64,000 bases of DNA from Hyperoodon ampullatus. Lineage: Eukaryota > Chordata > Mammalia > Artiodactyla > Ziphiidae. The stretch's first letter is position 1, and every line of letters starts with the position of its first letter. The notes under the pieces are model-generated. The model saw nothing but the letters and a program-made list of their open reading frames with translations. It made no database searches and was not told the origin of the DNA. A program made the position numbers and the translations under genes. The DNA lies in assembly GCA_949752795.1 (NCBI GenBank), contig OX457056.1:175546428-175610427 (forward strand). The letters run 5' to 3'. Positions 12,393-23,500 of the stretch are shown here, piece after piece.

Positions 12393-13276
12393 CTAGAGAA
12401 ATTCCTTTAGCATTTGTTGTAAAGCTGGTTTTGTGGTGCTGAATTCTCTTAGCTTTTGCTTGTCTGTAAAATTTTTAATTTCTCCGTCGAATCTGAATGA
12501 GATCCTTTCTGGGTAGAGTCATCTTGGTTGTAGGTTTTTCCCTTTCATCACTTTAAATATGTCCTGCCACTCCCTTCTGGCTTGCAGAATTTCTGCTGAA
12601 AGATCAGCTGTTAACTTTATGGGGATTCTCTTGTATGTTATTGTTTCCTTTCCCTTGCTGTTTTTAATATCTTTTCTTTGTATTTAATTTTTGATAGTTT
12701 GATTAATATGTGTCTTGGTGTGTTTCTAATTGTATTTATCTTGTATGGGACTCTCTGTGCTTCCTGGAATTGATTATTTCCTTTCCCATACAAGGAAGTT
12801 TTCAACTATAATCTCTTCAACTATTTTCTCAGTCCCTTTCTTTTTCTCTTCTTCTTCTCGGACCCTAATAGTTCAAATGGTGGTGCATTTAATGTTGTCC
12901 CAGAAGTCTCTGAGACTGTCCTCTACTCTTTTCATTCTTTTTTCTTTACTCTGCTCTGTGGTAGTTATTTCCACTCTTTTATCTTCCAGGTCACTTATCC
13001 ATTCTTCTGCTTCAGTTATTCTTCTATTGATTCCTTCTAAAGAATTTTTAATTTCATTTATTGTGTTGATCATCATTGTTTGCTTTTTAGTTCTTCTAGG
13101 TCCTTTTTAAACATTTCTTGTATTTTCTCCATTCTATTTCCAAGATTTTGGATCATCTTTACTATCATTATTCTGAATTCTTTTTCAGTTAGACCACCTA
13201 TTTCCTCTTCATTTGTTTGGTCTGGTGAGTTTTTATCTTGCTCCTTCATCTGCTGCATATTTCTCTGTCTTTTCAT
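12393..13276 (-). pseudogene. L1 ORF1 (RNA-binding chaperone), decayed
   Basis: Starts MKRQRNMQQMKEQDKNSPDQ at 13276 and ends PALQQMLKEFL with stop tag at 12393-12395, about 295 codon positions. The first block (13073-13276) leads by frameshift into a coiled-coil-like block (12873-13076) rich in Glu and Lys with the stretch EEWISDLEDKRVEI. The C-terminal RNA-binding part (about 12400-12870) carries several stops. ORF1p normally forms trimers that coat L1 RNA. This copy cannot. Confidence 0.92.
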
Positions 13277-13620
13277 TTTGCTTAACTTATTGTGTTTGGG
13301 TTCTTCTTTTCTCAGGCTGCTTGTTCGTAGTTCCCGTTGTTTTTGGTGTCTGCCCCTAGTGGGTACGTTTAGTTCAGTGGGTTGTGTTGGCTTCCTGGTG
13401 GAGGGGACTGGTTCCTGTGTTTTGGTGGATGAGGCTGGATCTTGTCTTTCTGGGGGGCAAGACTGCCTCCGGTGGTGTGTTTTGGGGTGTCTGTGAACTT
13501 AGTATGATTTTAGGCAGCCTCTCTGCTAATGGGTAGGGCTGTGTTCCTGTCTTGCTAGTTGTTTGGCATGGGGTGTCCTTCACTGGAGCCTGCTGGTCAT
13601 TGAGTGGAGCTGAGCCTTAT
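13277..13620 (-). promoter_or_regulatory. L1 5' UTR remnant
   Basis: GC-richer segment upstream of ORF1 (antisense text such as ggtggaggggactggttcctg). It is only about 340 bp and ends at the target duplication, so the element was probably 5'-truncated inside its promoter region on insertion. Promoter activity is doubtful. Confidence 0.7.
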
Positions 13621-14830
13621 AGGCATGTTTTTGGTTTCAATTGGATTCTAGGTTTGCAATTATTTTATTTCAGCAGTTTAAAAGTCATTCCATTATCTTC
13701 TGGTTTCATCTTTTCTCTATAGCTCCTCTTTTGAAATCAATATGTCTTTTGGTCTCTGGCTTTCAGGTTTTCTGTCTGTCCTTGTTTATTGACAATTTTA
13801 CTATGATGTGCTTAGACATAGCTTTATTTTATATTTATTTATCCTGCTTTGGTTTCTCAGAACTCTTCAAACCTGTGGCTTAATGTCTCATGTTTGTTTT
13901 GAATAATGTTTTTCTTCTTTTCTTGTATCTGTTAAAAATGTTTTTGTCCCATTCTTTCTTTTTTCCCCTACTCTGAGACTCAATTTACAAGTATGTTATA
14001 CATTTTTGCTGTATTCTAGGTGTCTGGTATGCTCCTTTTTATATTTTACATTTTTTTCTCTATGTCTCAAAATGGATATTTCCTACTGTTTTATCTTCCA
14101 ATTCTCTACTCCTATCTTCTATTGTATTTAATCTTCTATTAAAAGCAGCCATTGATCTATTAATAACTGCTATTTTCTTTTTTATAACTCGTATTTCCAT
14201 TTGATTTTTCTCATATATTTAAGTTCAGTTTCAATGTTATCCTTCTTTATATTTTTAACACATTAATCTTAGTTATCTTAAAATCTCTGTTGGATGACTC
14301 TAATAAATATTTCACCAAAAGTTTTTATTTTTTATTTTTTAATTTTCTGTGTTTCTTCTCCTTCTCCTGTTTTTGGTCAGTATTGTAAAATATCTAGCAT
14401 TCAATTAAATAAATGTCATAAAAGAATTTTAAAGGGTCTGATGATGTTATCTTTCAGAGGATTTATTTTTCATCTGGCCAGTAGCTAGAATATGATCATA
14501 TCACCTTAATCAGTCAAGATTAGTGGCCCTTCCAGGCTCTCAAGAAAATTTGGACTGTTTACCTAGGCTTCACTTCATTACCCTGAATTTCAATTTTATC
14601 TCCCAGGCATTACAAAACTGCTTAATATTTTATTTAGCTTTTCAGCCTCTTAAAAATATCTTCTTGAAATATTGTCTCTCAAATCCTGATTACCTTGGTT
14701 GTTCTCTATATCTTCAAATAACTGTTTTTTCCTTTGTACTTTATCCATATTTTATAGTTCGTTCTGGTGAGAGATTCAGCCTAATATCAGCTATTCCATT
14801 AAATCCAGAAGCAGAATTTACTAAGGGACC
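13621..14830 (-). mobile_element. Ancient L1/HAL1-type element, piece 3 of 3
   Basis: Resumes the host L1 directly after the right duplication copy. The segments agtcattccattatcttctg, tttactatgatgtgcttag, ctactctgagactcaattt and tctgttggatgactctaat follow the order of the ORF1/5' region of old L1 or HAL1, read in antisense. The far end is uncertain; aaatccagaagcagaattt near 14805 still fits. All coding capacity is gone. Confidence 0.7.
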
Positions 14831-15409
14831 ATGCTTTATTTCTGTATATAGCAAAGACTTAACTTAATGTTGGCAAATGCTAGATATTTGATGTAAATTG
14901 ATAGAAACAGAATTAACAGATTAGCAGAATTTATTATATATGAGTTCAAAAAAACTGGATACCCTGAATAACTTACACAGTACTCATTGGAACTGCATTT
15001 AATGAATTATGCTTTGATTTTATGCCAACTGTTTACCCTGTTGAACCCTAAAATGAATAGTCCTATAAAAGTATTATGGTGTGTACTATTTGACATATTA
15101 TTGAGGAACTTGTTTATTATGATGGTAGTGTTCTCTCTAGGAGAGCACTCAGAAAACATACTCTTTTGGCCATAGTGCCAAGAATAGGTTTTCTTTTTGC
15201 CGTACTGCTTGGTCTTTATTCTGAATTTTCTATGTTGTATAACTCTTAGGGTTTGGTTTGTTTTTTCCATTTGGTTAAGAGGAAACATAGAGGATATAGA
15301 GGAAAGTTTGTAGTCTATCCATATGAAATATATGATTTAGTTTTATCCCTCATTACATTTTATTTTCCTGACTTCTTTTCCTACTACACCTAATTTAAAT
15401 ATTTTTGTT
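14831..15409. other. Unassigned AT-rich sequence
   Basis: About 580 bases between the ancient L1 and a young CHR SINE. No recognisable element. Antisense reading frames up to 93 codons occur here but show no domain features. Confidence 0.5.
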
Positions 15410-15426
15410 TATTTTATGTATTTTTG

Positions 15427-15639
15427 TTTGTTTGTTTGTTTGTTTTTGTGGTACGTGGGCCTCTCACCGTTGCGGCTTCTCCCGTTGTGGAGCACAGGCT
15501 CTGGACACGCAGGCTCAGTGGCCATGGCTCATGGGCCCAGCCGCTCTGCGGCACATGGGATCCTCCAGCACCAGGGCATGAACCCGCATCCCCTGCATCG
15601 GCAGGTGGACTCTCAACCACTGCGCCACCAGGGAAGCCC
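15427..15639 (-). mobile_element. CHR SINE, short form, young insertion
   Basis: Antisense copy with a (tttg)n tail at the left, ggtacgtgggcctctcacc, and the tRNA-like head at the right (caaccactgcgccaccaggg). Flanked by an exact 17-bp target duplication, tattttatgtatttttg, at 15410-15426 and 15640-15656. The perfect duplication means recent insertion. The (TTTG)n tail is a likely polymorphic microsatellite. Confidence 0.97.
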
Positions 15640-15879
15640 TATTTTATGTATTTTTGATTGCAGCCTCAGGTTGCCTTGAAACTAAACAGAGAGGACAAGT
15701 AAATTATTTGAATTCTTTACAAAGGGTTTTCTGCAACATATATTCCTTCTCAAAACTGTACTTAGCTACATTTACATTAGTAAGAAGGCTTTGACAAGTA
15801 TAACATAGACATATATAATACATATTTTATAGTCTAAATAGATTTGCAAATTTTATTTATTTGTTTAATATCCAATAAA

Positions 15880-15990
15880 ATGGTATAAATATTACCTCTG
15901 CCACCTCTTTAACAAATAAAGAAACCAAAATGCAGAATCAATTAGATAGCATGTGAACAAGTTAGAATTTAACCCAAATATCTTGATTTC
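15880..15990 (-). mobile_element. MIR SINE fragment
   Basis: The antisense MIR core, taaagaaaccaaaatgcag then gttagaatttaacccaaat, follows the usual order of the antisense MIR body. Heavily diverged. Confidence 0.5.
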
Positions 15991-16299
15991 AATAAAATAC
16001 AAATAGAACATAATAAACATAAGTGTTTCCTTTAAAAACCATGCCAAGAACTTAGATGCTTATTCCCATTGTCTTTCTACTTTGCTTTTGTGTGTCTTCA
16101 ATTAATCAGTACAAATATTTTCTTAAGTATGATAACACAATTTTATTTTAGCTTAGTACTTACAAATCCTTTCTTTGCTTATCACTACCCTTTCTGTAAA
16201 ATAAGAGCTCTTTAATTCACCTTTCATACATTCCTGAAGATACACCTTCAAATGGATCAAATTTAATTGCAGTGTGGCCCTTTGCTAGTTCAAATTCCT

Positions 16300-16450
16300 C
16301 AATCAATTCACTTCAGACTCATCTTCTTTCAAGACTAAACGACCCCATTTTTCTTAATCTCTTCTCATGTTCCATAATCCTTTCCATTCCATTTATCATT
16401 TTTGTTACCCTGTTCTCTCTCCAACTTAGCTATAATGTTCCTCAAATAAA
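16300..16450 (-). mobile_element. L3/CR1-type LINE relic
   Basis: The plus strand reads aagactaaacgaccccattt, cttaatctcttctcatgttc, atcatttttgttaccctgtt. This parallels the antisense of the conserved CR1/L3 coding tail, which encodes an E-L-x-L-F-S-L-E-x-R-R-L-like segment. CR1/L3 predates placental mammals. The call rests on one block. Confidence 0.45.
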
Positions 16451-16499
16451 ATCTTCTATCAGATGGGCACATGCTTAAAATCTCCTCTTCTATACTCAC

Positions 16500-17699
16500 A
16501 TTAGGCCAACTAAGAAGCTGCCCTGGTAATTTCAGCTTCCACAGTTATTATGAGCCTCAAGTCTGTGGAATGTTAAATATAGTATTCTAAAGAGGTGGGA
16601 ACAGGTGACATTTCCTTGTGTCAGTATTTTGAGGCAACATGGTACTTTGCCTGAAAAATAAAAAGATGAGTCTTCAAATCCCAGCAAAGTAAGTGCTTTG
16701 CCTATAATATGGATTTTTTGATGTCTGTATTAAAGAGCTATTTTGCAATTTCAGGAGATAATGTCATAATTGTAAATAAATAAATCTGGTTTCCTTTCCC
16801 CAAATACTCAGTGACTCTTGATAAGAGTTTATCTTTCATTATCAAGGCAATGAGTCTGATGTGAATTCAGGGTCTTTGCAATAATGGACCAAATTCATCA
16901 TAAGATAGTATTTGCTTAAAAAATTAAGTAAGCAAGAAAAAGCAAATGTTACCTAAAAAAGTTAGTCTGCAGTTCTCTGAGGCACCTCGAAAAAAAAGAA
17001 ACACTGGTGTAAGAAACATCAATTACAAAAGCCCCTGAGTGATAAACAGCTACTTCCATGCAAGTAATAATTACTGTCTCCTGGAGCTGACCCAGAGAAT
17101 CTCTGTAGGGAACAAGTGTAATAGTGTAGTTGGAGCCATATGCCATGGGCATCTCTATGCTCTGATGGAGAGGACTCATTTGGGAATGAGTTGGAAGAAG
17201 TCATGTGTGTTTATGCAAAACAATCTTGCCATTCTGTTATAAAGAGCTCAAATGCTATATTCAGATTCTTAAGGGAAAGGCAGAGTGGCAAGACCAGAAG
17301 TTGGGCAAAGCAGATCACTGGTTAGATTTTGAGAGCAAGCACTCAACTAAAACAGGCATGGAGAGCATATCTAAAAGTCTTGGAATATTTGTTGCCAATA
17401 GTGCTGAGCATTTCAAATGCATTTGGCAGTTTCAACACTTGGAAGTCAAAAGAGTAACTACCTTTGTGTTGTTTAGTGGTAAATGATATAGCACCAATAT
17501 TCCTAGTTTAGGGGAAAATGATAATTTGTTGGCCCTGGCAACTGAAAATTTTGATCATGTTCTGGCTTCAGATACAGATGGATCCACAGGAGATCAGTGG
17601 TATCCTCAGGACTCACTCTTTATCCATCTCTGAACTATGCTTTCCTCTGTATTTGTTGCACTGTCAGGCAGAATCTTCATTCATGATGGCAAGATAGCT
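16500..17699. other. Unassigned sequence
   Basis: About 1.2 kb without a repeat I can name. Overlapping frames of 60-93 codons at 16949-17486 on both strands have no family features and are treated as chance. Confidence 0.45.
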
Positions 17700-18020
17700 G
17701 CCAGCAACTCCAAGGTTATATTTCTATCCTATCCTCTCAACCATGTCAGTATAAAAGATGTGTTTCTTTCCCAATAGTTTTAAAAGAAATCCAGAATGAG
17801 TCTTATTGACTCAGATTGATCTGGCTTGTTTCATAAGTCCATCTCCAGACCAATCACCCTGGCCAGAGGAATATGATTCTCTGATTGGTCAGACATGGGT
17901 CACTTCTACTGCCTCACTCACAGTGCCCCTCTTGGAGTTAAGAGCAAGATTAGCCCTCTCTCCCAACAATTGCATATGCTGAAAGGGGCTAACTGGTGTT
18001 CCTCCAAAGGAAAACCATAG
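17700..18020 (+). mobile_element. Unclassified ancient interspersed repeat
   Basis: Contains gaccaatcaccctggccag and tctctgattggtcagacatg, a wording I recognise from a mammalian interspersed repeat but cannot name with certainty. A related antisense copy occurs at 33850-34345. Confidence 0.45.
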
Positions 18021-18364
18021 TGTTGGTATCAGAAGAAGAAATAAATTTTTTTAAAAAGTCAGGTGTTTAATTCTCCATAGAATTAAAAGCAAAAGAGCTA
18101 TTCTGGAAATCCCCATAGGACTATAAAAAGTAGACAGTGGCATTCCTCTCACATTTAAATATGTGCTTATGTATATTTCTGACTACTACAACTGCCCCAG
18201 AGATCTTTAAAACACTGCTGGGGACAGAAATCCCTTTAGTCATGTGAAGTTGGCTTTATATCTCTCAAAAGACATGAGATCAATTATTCCAACCCCAGAA
18301 ACCACTCATTTTTTTATTGTTGTTGCTGTTTGTTTGTTTATTTGCTTGTTATAAGGTATGAGAA
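18021..18364. other. Unassigned sequence
   Basis: About 340 bases with no recognised feature apart from a (TTG/TTTG) low-complexity stretch near 18310-18350. Confidence 0.45.
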
Positions 18365-18595
18365 CACTCTGCTAAGTGCTTTACAAACATTAACCCATTT
18401 AATTGTTAAAACAGTCCCATGTAATTATAATTTAATTATTCTTCTTTCCCTGTTATTAAAACAGTCCTGAGAAGTAGTATTATTGACAGTTATTTACACA
18501 TGAGAAAACTTGGTCACAGAAGGTTTAATGACTTGTGGTCCCACAGCCATTGATGGCAAGACTGGGATTAAGACACAAATTTCTTAGACCTTTTT
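18365..18595 (-). mobile_element. MIR SINE (antisense)
   Basis: Ordered antisense MIR motifs: ctaagtgctttacaaacatt, acacatgagaaaacttgg, agactgggattaagacac. The 15-mer class ttnttaaaacagtcc appears twice, about 50 bp apart, suggesting a small internal duplication. Confidence 0.75.
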
Positions 18596-18859
18596 TCTGC
18601 ATATGCTCATTCCCACTCTAAGTTAGCAATACCATTTGAAAAGCAGGAAAAGTGAATTTTAATTTTATTGTGAAGTAGAAAGCTATTTTGCAATCGTATA
18701 CAACACTTCAAATCCTTTTCTTTCCATAGTTTGTAACCCTTATACAGCCACTTGAAGAGAACTGAGAGTCATTCAGAGCTCCATAGATTTAGGTTCTATA
18801 CAGTTTGGCAGCCATTTCTGCAGTAGCAGGTGATTGTATGTCCAAAGCTGTTGGAGCTT

Positions 18860-19105
18860 TATGAGTTCAAAACTCATTTCTACCACTTTCTAGATGTATG
18901 AATTTAAATAGGGTTTTTTAAGCTCTGTTTTCAATTATTTTCCTAAATATTAAATTGGTATGATATTTGTCCCTCCTTCATGATATTTGTCCCCCCTTCT
19001 GATAGCTATTTTGAGGATTAAATGAATTATACATGAAAATTCCTTAGAACAGTCCCTTGTACACAAGATGCACTCAACATATTTAGTTTTATTATTATTG
19101 TTATT
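18860..19105 (+). mobile_element. MIR SINE
   Basis: Sense MIR: ttctaccactttctagatg, ttgaggattaaatgaatta, ccttagaacagtcccttg. It contains a 20-bp tandem duplication (18960-18999). Confidence 0.7.
18960..18999 (+). repeat. 20-bp tandem duplication
   Basis: atgatatttgtccctccttc is followed at once by a near copy with one substitution (ccctcc to cccccc). It lies inside a MIR whose consensus has the unit once, so it arose after MIR insertion. Confidence 0.85.
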
Positions 19106-19819
19106 GCTCCTGTTATTGTTGTTGAAAGTAACTGCCATAACATAATTACCAAGAACTAAACAAATCAGGAAGCAGAGCCTATGCTTAATAAAAAGCCTAT
19201 GTGGTTAATAAAAAGATAAATATAAAGCAATTATTTTTCTGTGATTTTGAAAGCACTAGTGGAGCTTGAAATATACAAATCCAAATATATACATGGGGAA
19301 TTGATGACTACAATTTATTCTCCAGTCATCAAGAATGGATTCTCAGCAGGAAAGGAAGATGAACAACTAAATGAACAAAAGAATCAACCATTCAAATGGT
19401 ATCAGCTCTGTGAATTTGTCTAGTTACTTCCTGAAACTTTGGACACCACATTTACTCCATTGAGATCATCATATCTATGCCCAGTCACTTATGGAGGCTT
19501 CAATAAAATACTGTGATAGTTTGTGCTATATAGTGGGTACACAGCACAGTGTGGAGATTAACTTGGATACTCATGGATGCAGGATTCTGTCTGACTTTAA
19601 TTACCCTAAATTATATTCTTTCCACTAGCACTGTGTTTCAAAATTAATGCAAATACAGTCTCCAGGTCAGTAAACTAAAATTCAGAAAGATTCTAACTTA
19701 TTTAAAATACTTTTTATAAAGCTATTAAGTGACTCTAAATTACATCATCATTTCTTTTCTCTACCACCTGTTCTAAATTTTTCTGTTCTGGCTAGCAACT
19801 TCAGCTGGTCTGTGTGGTT

Positions 19820-21183
19820 TATTGGGTGGAATGAGCCAGATCTTTATCCCCGAATTTTGCCATAAACTCCACACAGTGTCTTTCACAAACATTAATACAC
19901 TTCATTCCACAGAGTCATCCAGATCATGCAATCCAAGCAGCAGGGCACTTGCATGGAACCATATACTTCCACAGAGCCATTTTCTCCTCTGGGCCCCATC
20001 AAACATGTCTGACTTTTGGGTCATTCAGGGTATGGATTAGAGCAATATTTCCAAGTGTGGTATTGGATTTCTCCAGAACCTGAAAACTTCTATGAGATAT
20101 TGTGCTTCCTTCATCACCAAGTGAGATAGGAAAATACAGTCATCTGTCCTTTAGTTTGGAAGGTATGTCACAGCATGTCCCAAACCACTGGAATCCTAAA
20201 ATTTTCACTGATGTATCTTCATCATGTTATCTCCTATTTTCTCGAGGGCATGTGTCTTACTGAGGCCTCTCATCTACTTGCCACATCTTGCTCATTTATG
20301 CCAGTTAGCAGGATGTCATTATAGATTGGACCAGTGGGATGCTCTGAGGTATGTCAAGAGAGTCCAGCTTTCCTCAGTCTATATTTTGACAGAACGTGGG
20401 AGAATTTTCACATAGCTCTGGGGCACGACTATAAATGCATACTGTTTTGGGGTTTTTTTATTTGAAGGTAAACTTCTTTTGATCCACCCTTTTCATAGGG
20501 ATGGGAAAAAAATATTCACCAGATCAATAACCGAATACCACGTACTTGAGGCTATTTTTATCTGTTCTAGCAAATATACCACTTCTGGCACTATATCTGC
20601 AATTGAGATACTACTCAATTGAGTTGGCAGTAACCTACTATTATCTTTCAGAATTCATCTGACTTTTATAAGGTAGAGACTGGCAAATCAAATGGAGATA
20701 TGATAGGACACACTACCCTATATTCTTTAGGTTTTTAGATAGCATTAATTTCTGTCATTTTTTTTTCTAGTTCTCTTAGCAAGAGAGAGATTTTCAGTTT
20801 CAGAGGTTTCACTTGGCCTTCCTAACTACTGTGGCTCTTATTCCACAATAAAGGAATCAAAATGAGTATATCTATGTCAATTATTTATTCAGAGACTGGG
20901 AAACAACCACTGGGTGGGTCCTTGGACCCACTGGACACACTGTGAGCCAGACCTGGGCCAAAACATCATTTATTACTTTGCCATATACTTCCAGTTTACC
21001 AGAGGAGTCATGAAACCTGGATATTAACTCGAATCCTCCCTTCTTGAAATATTTGGATATTCTTCTTTCCCTGTTGTAAATGTCTGAAGGCCCTTTTGGG
21101 AAGTATTGTGGAAATATTACTCTATATTTGACCTGATTTTCTAGGATCTTTTCTTCTGAAGATCTGGCCTCTCTTTCAGTCAA
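19820..21183 (-). pseudogene. ERVL-like pol relic (protease, RT, RNase H)
   Basis: On the minus strand, an open 100-codon frame at 20881-21183 ends in VCPVGPRTHPVVVS, typical of the ERVL protease/RT junction. RT motif A survives as VIDLVNIFF near 20505-20540. RT motif C is degraded, with YNDI in place of the Y-x-D-D box (20311-20323). DTVWSLWQ near 19855-19890 fits the connection/RNase H region. The motifs are in the right order and spacing, which argues against chance. Stops occur between all blocks and the catalytic aspartate pair is lost. Confidence 0.7.
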
Positions 21184-21900
21184 TAGATTCCAGATGTGAA
21201 AATTGGCTTCTATTTAGAAGCTGAACATGAGATCGTGACTTTCATTGGATAGCTATTCTCAGTCTCCTGATCGTTCAGACTTGGTATGTTTTTGTTAGTA
21301 AAGACTGTGCAGTATGCTTTTAGCTATTGTTCTGGACACAACCTTCATAGATCCCTACAGGTCACGACTTCCTGGATGCCACTCCAGCCCTGCTATTCAT
21401 TATGATAGTTACAACCCCTTGCCTTCTGAGAATTAAGCACTGCCACCTAACCTCTTTTATTTGAAACCCTATCATTTCCAATGTTATAAGGAGCCAACTG
21501 TGTAACATCTCCCAATGTCAAGGGATGATATCATCTCAGAGGAAAACCATCACTGAGCTTCTCAGAGATGCTGACACCCTTTTAACCAGTGTATCTTTAT
21601 TAATTTGGCAAACAAAATGTTCTCTGGGCTCCCCCATGGAACATAACCACCCAGTGGGGTTTTCATGTTTACACCCACTCTCACATGCCTACTTCTTGGA
21701 GCTTTCTAAGCTCCTCTTCCATGGTGTGGCATGAGTTACAGTATTTCTACTTCATTTAATGTGCATCATAATTGTCTCCAAGCTCCTAAGAGCCCTCCTA
21801 GCAGATGTTAGCACAGACCGCTGTACCCTTATCAGAGTGTTAAATTCCATCTCCCTCAGAAGTATACTCACATACAATACAGCATTTACAATCAGGTCAA
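19820..21900 (-). mobile_element. ERVL-type endogenous retrovirus, internal relic
   Basis: Degenerate gag/pro/pol-like internal region of a class III (ERVL) endogenous retrovirus, read right to left. A gag-like stretch (EEELRKLQEVGM) lies near 21500-21890, then a protease-side frame, RT and RNase H/connection pieces. No flanking LTR was recognised. All frames carry stops and frameshifts, so no viral product is possible. The gag call is weaker than the pol call. Confidence 0.65.
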
Positions 21901-22330
21901 TCTGATTTCAGACTCAGTGTTCTTTGATTCATTTCCTCTTTGTTAAAATGGTTTGCATTTTTTCTAATTTAAATGGGTAATAAGCAGTTTACCATCCTTC
22001 TCTCAGAATGGACTCATGTTGTTTTTTAACAGAAGATCCTAAAATACATGCTGGTGAATCCTGACCAATAATGAAGAAGGAACAATGAGTGTGAAAACTC
22101 AATTTCCTAGCTAATTTCTGTGAATTTCTCTCATATACATACAGGAAAATATATTTAATATAATTAAAAGAACTTTTATTTTTGTAAGATTCAATAGATT
22201 CCTCCTAACAGAATATTTGAAGTAAAGTGACCAATCAGTTTAATGGATTAATAAATGATTAAGTAATCATAATTATACATAATAAATCCATCAATAAATG
22301 ATTGTATCTGAAATCAATTTTTCTGGTTTT
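21901..22330. other. Unassigned AT-rich sequence
   Basis: About 430 bases between the ERVL relic and a short L2. Nothing recognised. Confidence 0.45.
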
Positions 22331-22334
22331 GTTC

Positions 22335-22405
22335 ACTGGTCAATATCAAGCATCTAAGGCAGTGCCTGGCACATACTATTTTCCCAACAAATATTTGGTA
22401 ATGAA
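22335..22405 (+). mobile_element. L2 3'-end fragment
   Basis: cagtgcctggcacatacta is followed by caacaaatatttggtaatg, the L2 3' terminus in sense orientation. Confidence 0.6.
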
Positions 22406-22437
22406 TGACCATTAGGAAATAACATACGCTTATACGT

Positions 22438-22460
22438 TTGTGTGTGTGTGTGTGTGTGTG
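22438..22460 (+). repeat. (TG)n microsatellite
   Basis: About 11 uninterrupted TG units. The length is borderline for polymorphism. Confidence 0.9.
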
Positions 22461-22483
22461 AACATATATAGTTTTAAGATATC

Positions 22484-22527
22484 ATTTTAATACAATTAAA
22501 TATGTATTTTAATACAATTAAAGATGT
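22484..22527 (+). repeat. 22-bp tandem duplication
   Basis: Two adjacent copies of a unit starting attttaatacaattaaa differ at one base (tatgt versus gatgt). It lies just after the (TG)n tract and probably arose by replication slippage. Confidence 0.85.
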
Positions 22528-22599
22528 TTATTTAAAAATATTTAAGCAATGTAGATATCTCTAGTAAAATGTGAAAGTTGTATTTCACCCTCAACTTAA

Positions 22600-22715
22600 T
22601 GTATTTAATTCATTCATTTAGCAAATAGAGAATCTTCTATGTGACAATGACTATGCTATGTGCAAGAGATATAACATTTAGCAAAAACAGAATGATCCTC
22701 CTCAGAGTAATCATT
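22600..22715 (-). mobile_element. L2 3'-end fragment (antisense)
   Basis: Starts ttcattcatttagcaaat and continues atgtgcaagagatataac and agcaaaaacagaatgatcc, the antisense L2 3' order. Confidence 0.6.
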
Positions 22716-23500
22716 GTTACCATACTGTTGTTTATCCTCCCAGATATTTTCTTGTCTATTTTTAAATACAAAAACACCCACATATACACACACATTCACA
22801 TGCCAAACAAATATTTTTTTAACATAACTGAAATTACCCTGTATATATGATTATGTAACAAGCATTTCAGGTTACCATAAGGTGTTTTAAACTTCTTTAC
22901 ATCATGGCAAACATACAAAATGATAATATTTATACACTGTACTAGGATAAAGTGTTTATAACTTAACATATAATGGACATTCCTTTTGTTAAAGTAATCA
23001 TTTGGTTACCTAATACTGAATCATGAAATATTCTTTTAATAAGTTACTGGATCTAGTTTGCTAAATTTCAATCTAGAATTTTTATATATTTACATATTTT
23101 CTGTATGTTTATATTTATATGTAACTGTGATTGGACAGTAGTTTTCTTTCACCTCTTTTAAAATCTATATTTTTCCAGAATTGTTGTAAGAATTATGGTA
23201 GCTTTATAGAATGAGTTGAGAAGCTCTGCATTTTATCCTAATATCTGGGATCATTTTTTACATAAATAAAGGATTTATTTGCTCATAACACATTGATGAC
23301 TCTCTTATGTAAAACTGTCTTGGTTTATTGCCCTTGGTGTGGGTAGAGGGTTACCATGAGATCTTGACTATTTTTCAAATTTTTTCTATTATTTTCAGTC
23401 TGTTAAGATTACTTCCCTCCATTTGAGTCAATTTGGTCATTTATATTTTTCCAGGAAAATCAGCCATTTCATCTCAATTTTAAAATTCTATTTGTTAAAA
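22716..23500 (-). mobile_element. Old L1 (L1M) fragments (antisense)
   Basis: The left part resembles an antisense L1M 3' UTR (ccagatattttcttgtct). The right part matches antisense ORF2: ggtagctttatagaatgag, gtttattgcccttggtgtg and ttttccaggaaaatcagcc run parallel to the younger L1 at 10730-11100. An internal deletion joins the two. No coding capacity remains. Confidence 0.6.

Larger units (their letters stand above)
8193..13620 (-). mobile_element. Nearly full-length L1 retrotransposon (antisense)
   Basis: A 5.43-kb L1 in 3' to 5' order along the plus strand: 3' UTR (8193-8550), ORF2 (8551-12334), a 58-bp spacer, ORF1 (12393-13276) and part of a 5' UTR (13277-13620). It is bounded by the 11-bp target duplication aggcatgtttt at 8182-8192 and 13621-13631. 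The poly(A) tail is reduced to the Ts of the duplication. Both reading frames are broken by stops and frameshifts, so it cannot mobilise itself. The family resembles cetartiodactyl L1. Confidence 0.95.

Noticed and set aside
12730..13496. Plus-strand frames of 126 and 138 codons rich in Ser, Leu and Phe
   Set aside because: They are the antisense shadow of L1 ORF1 and its 5' UTR.
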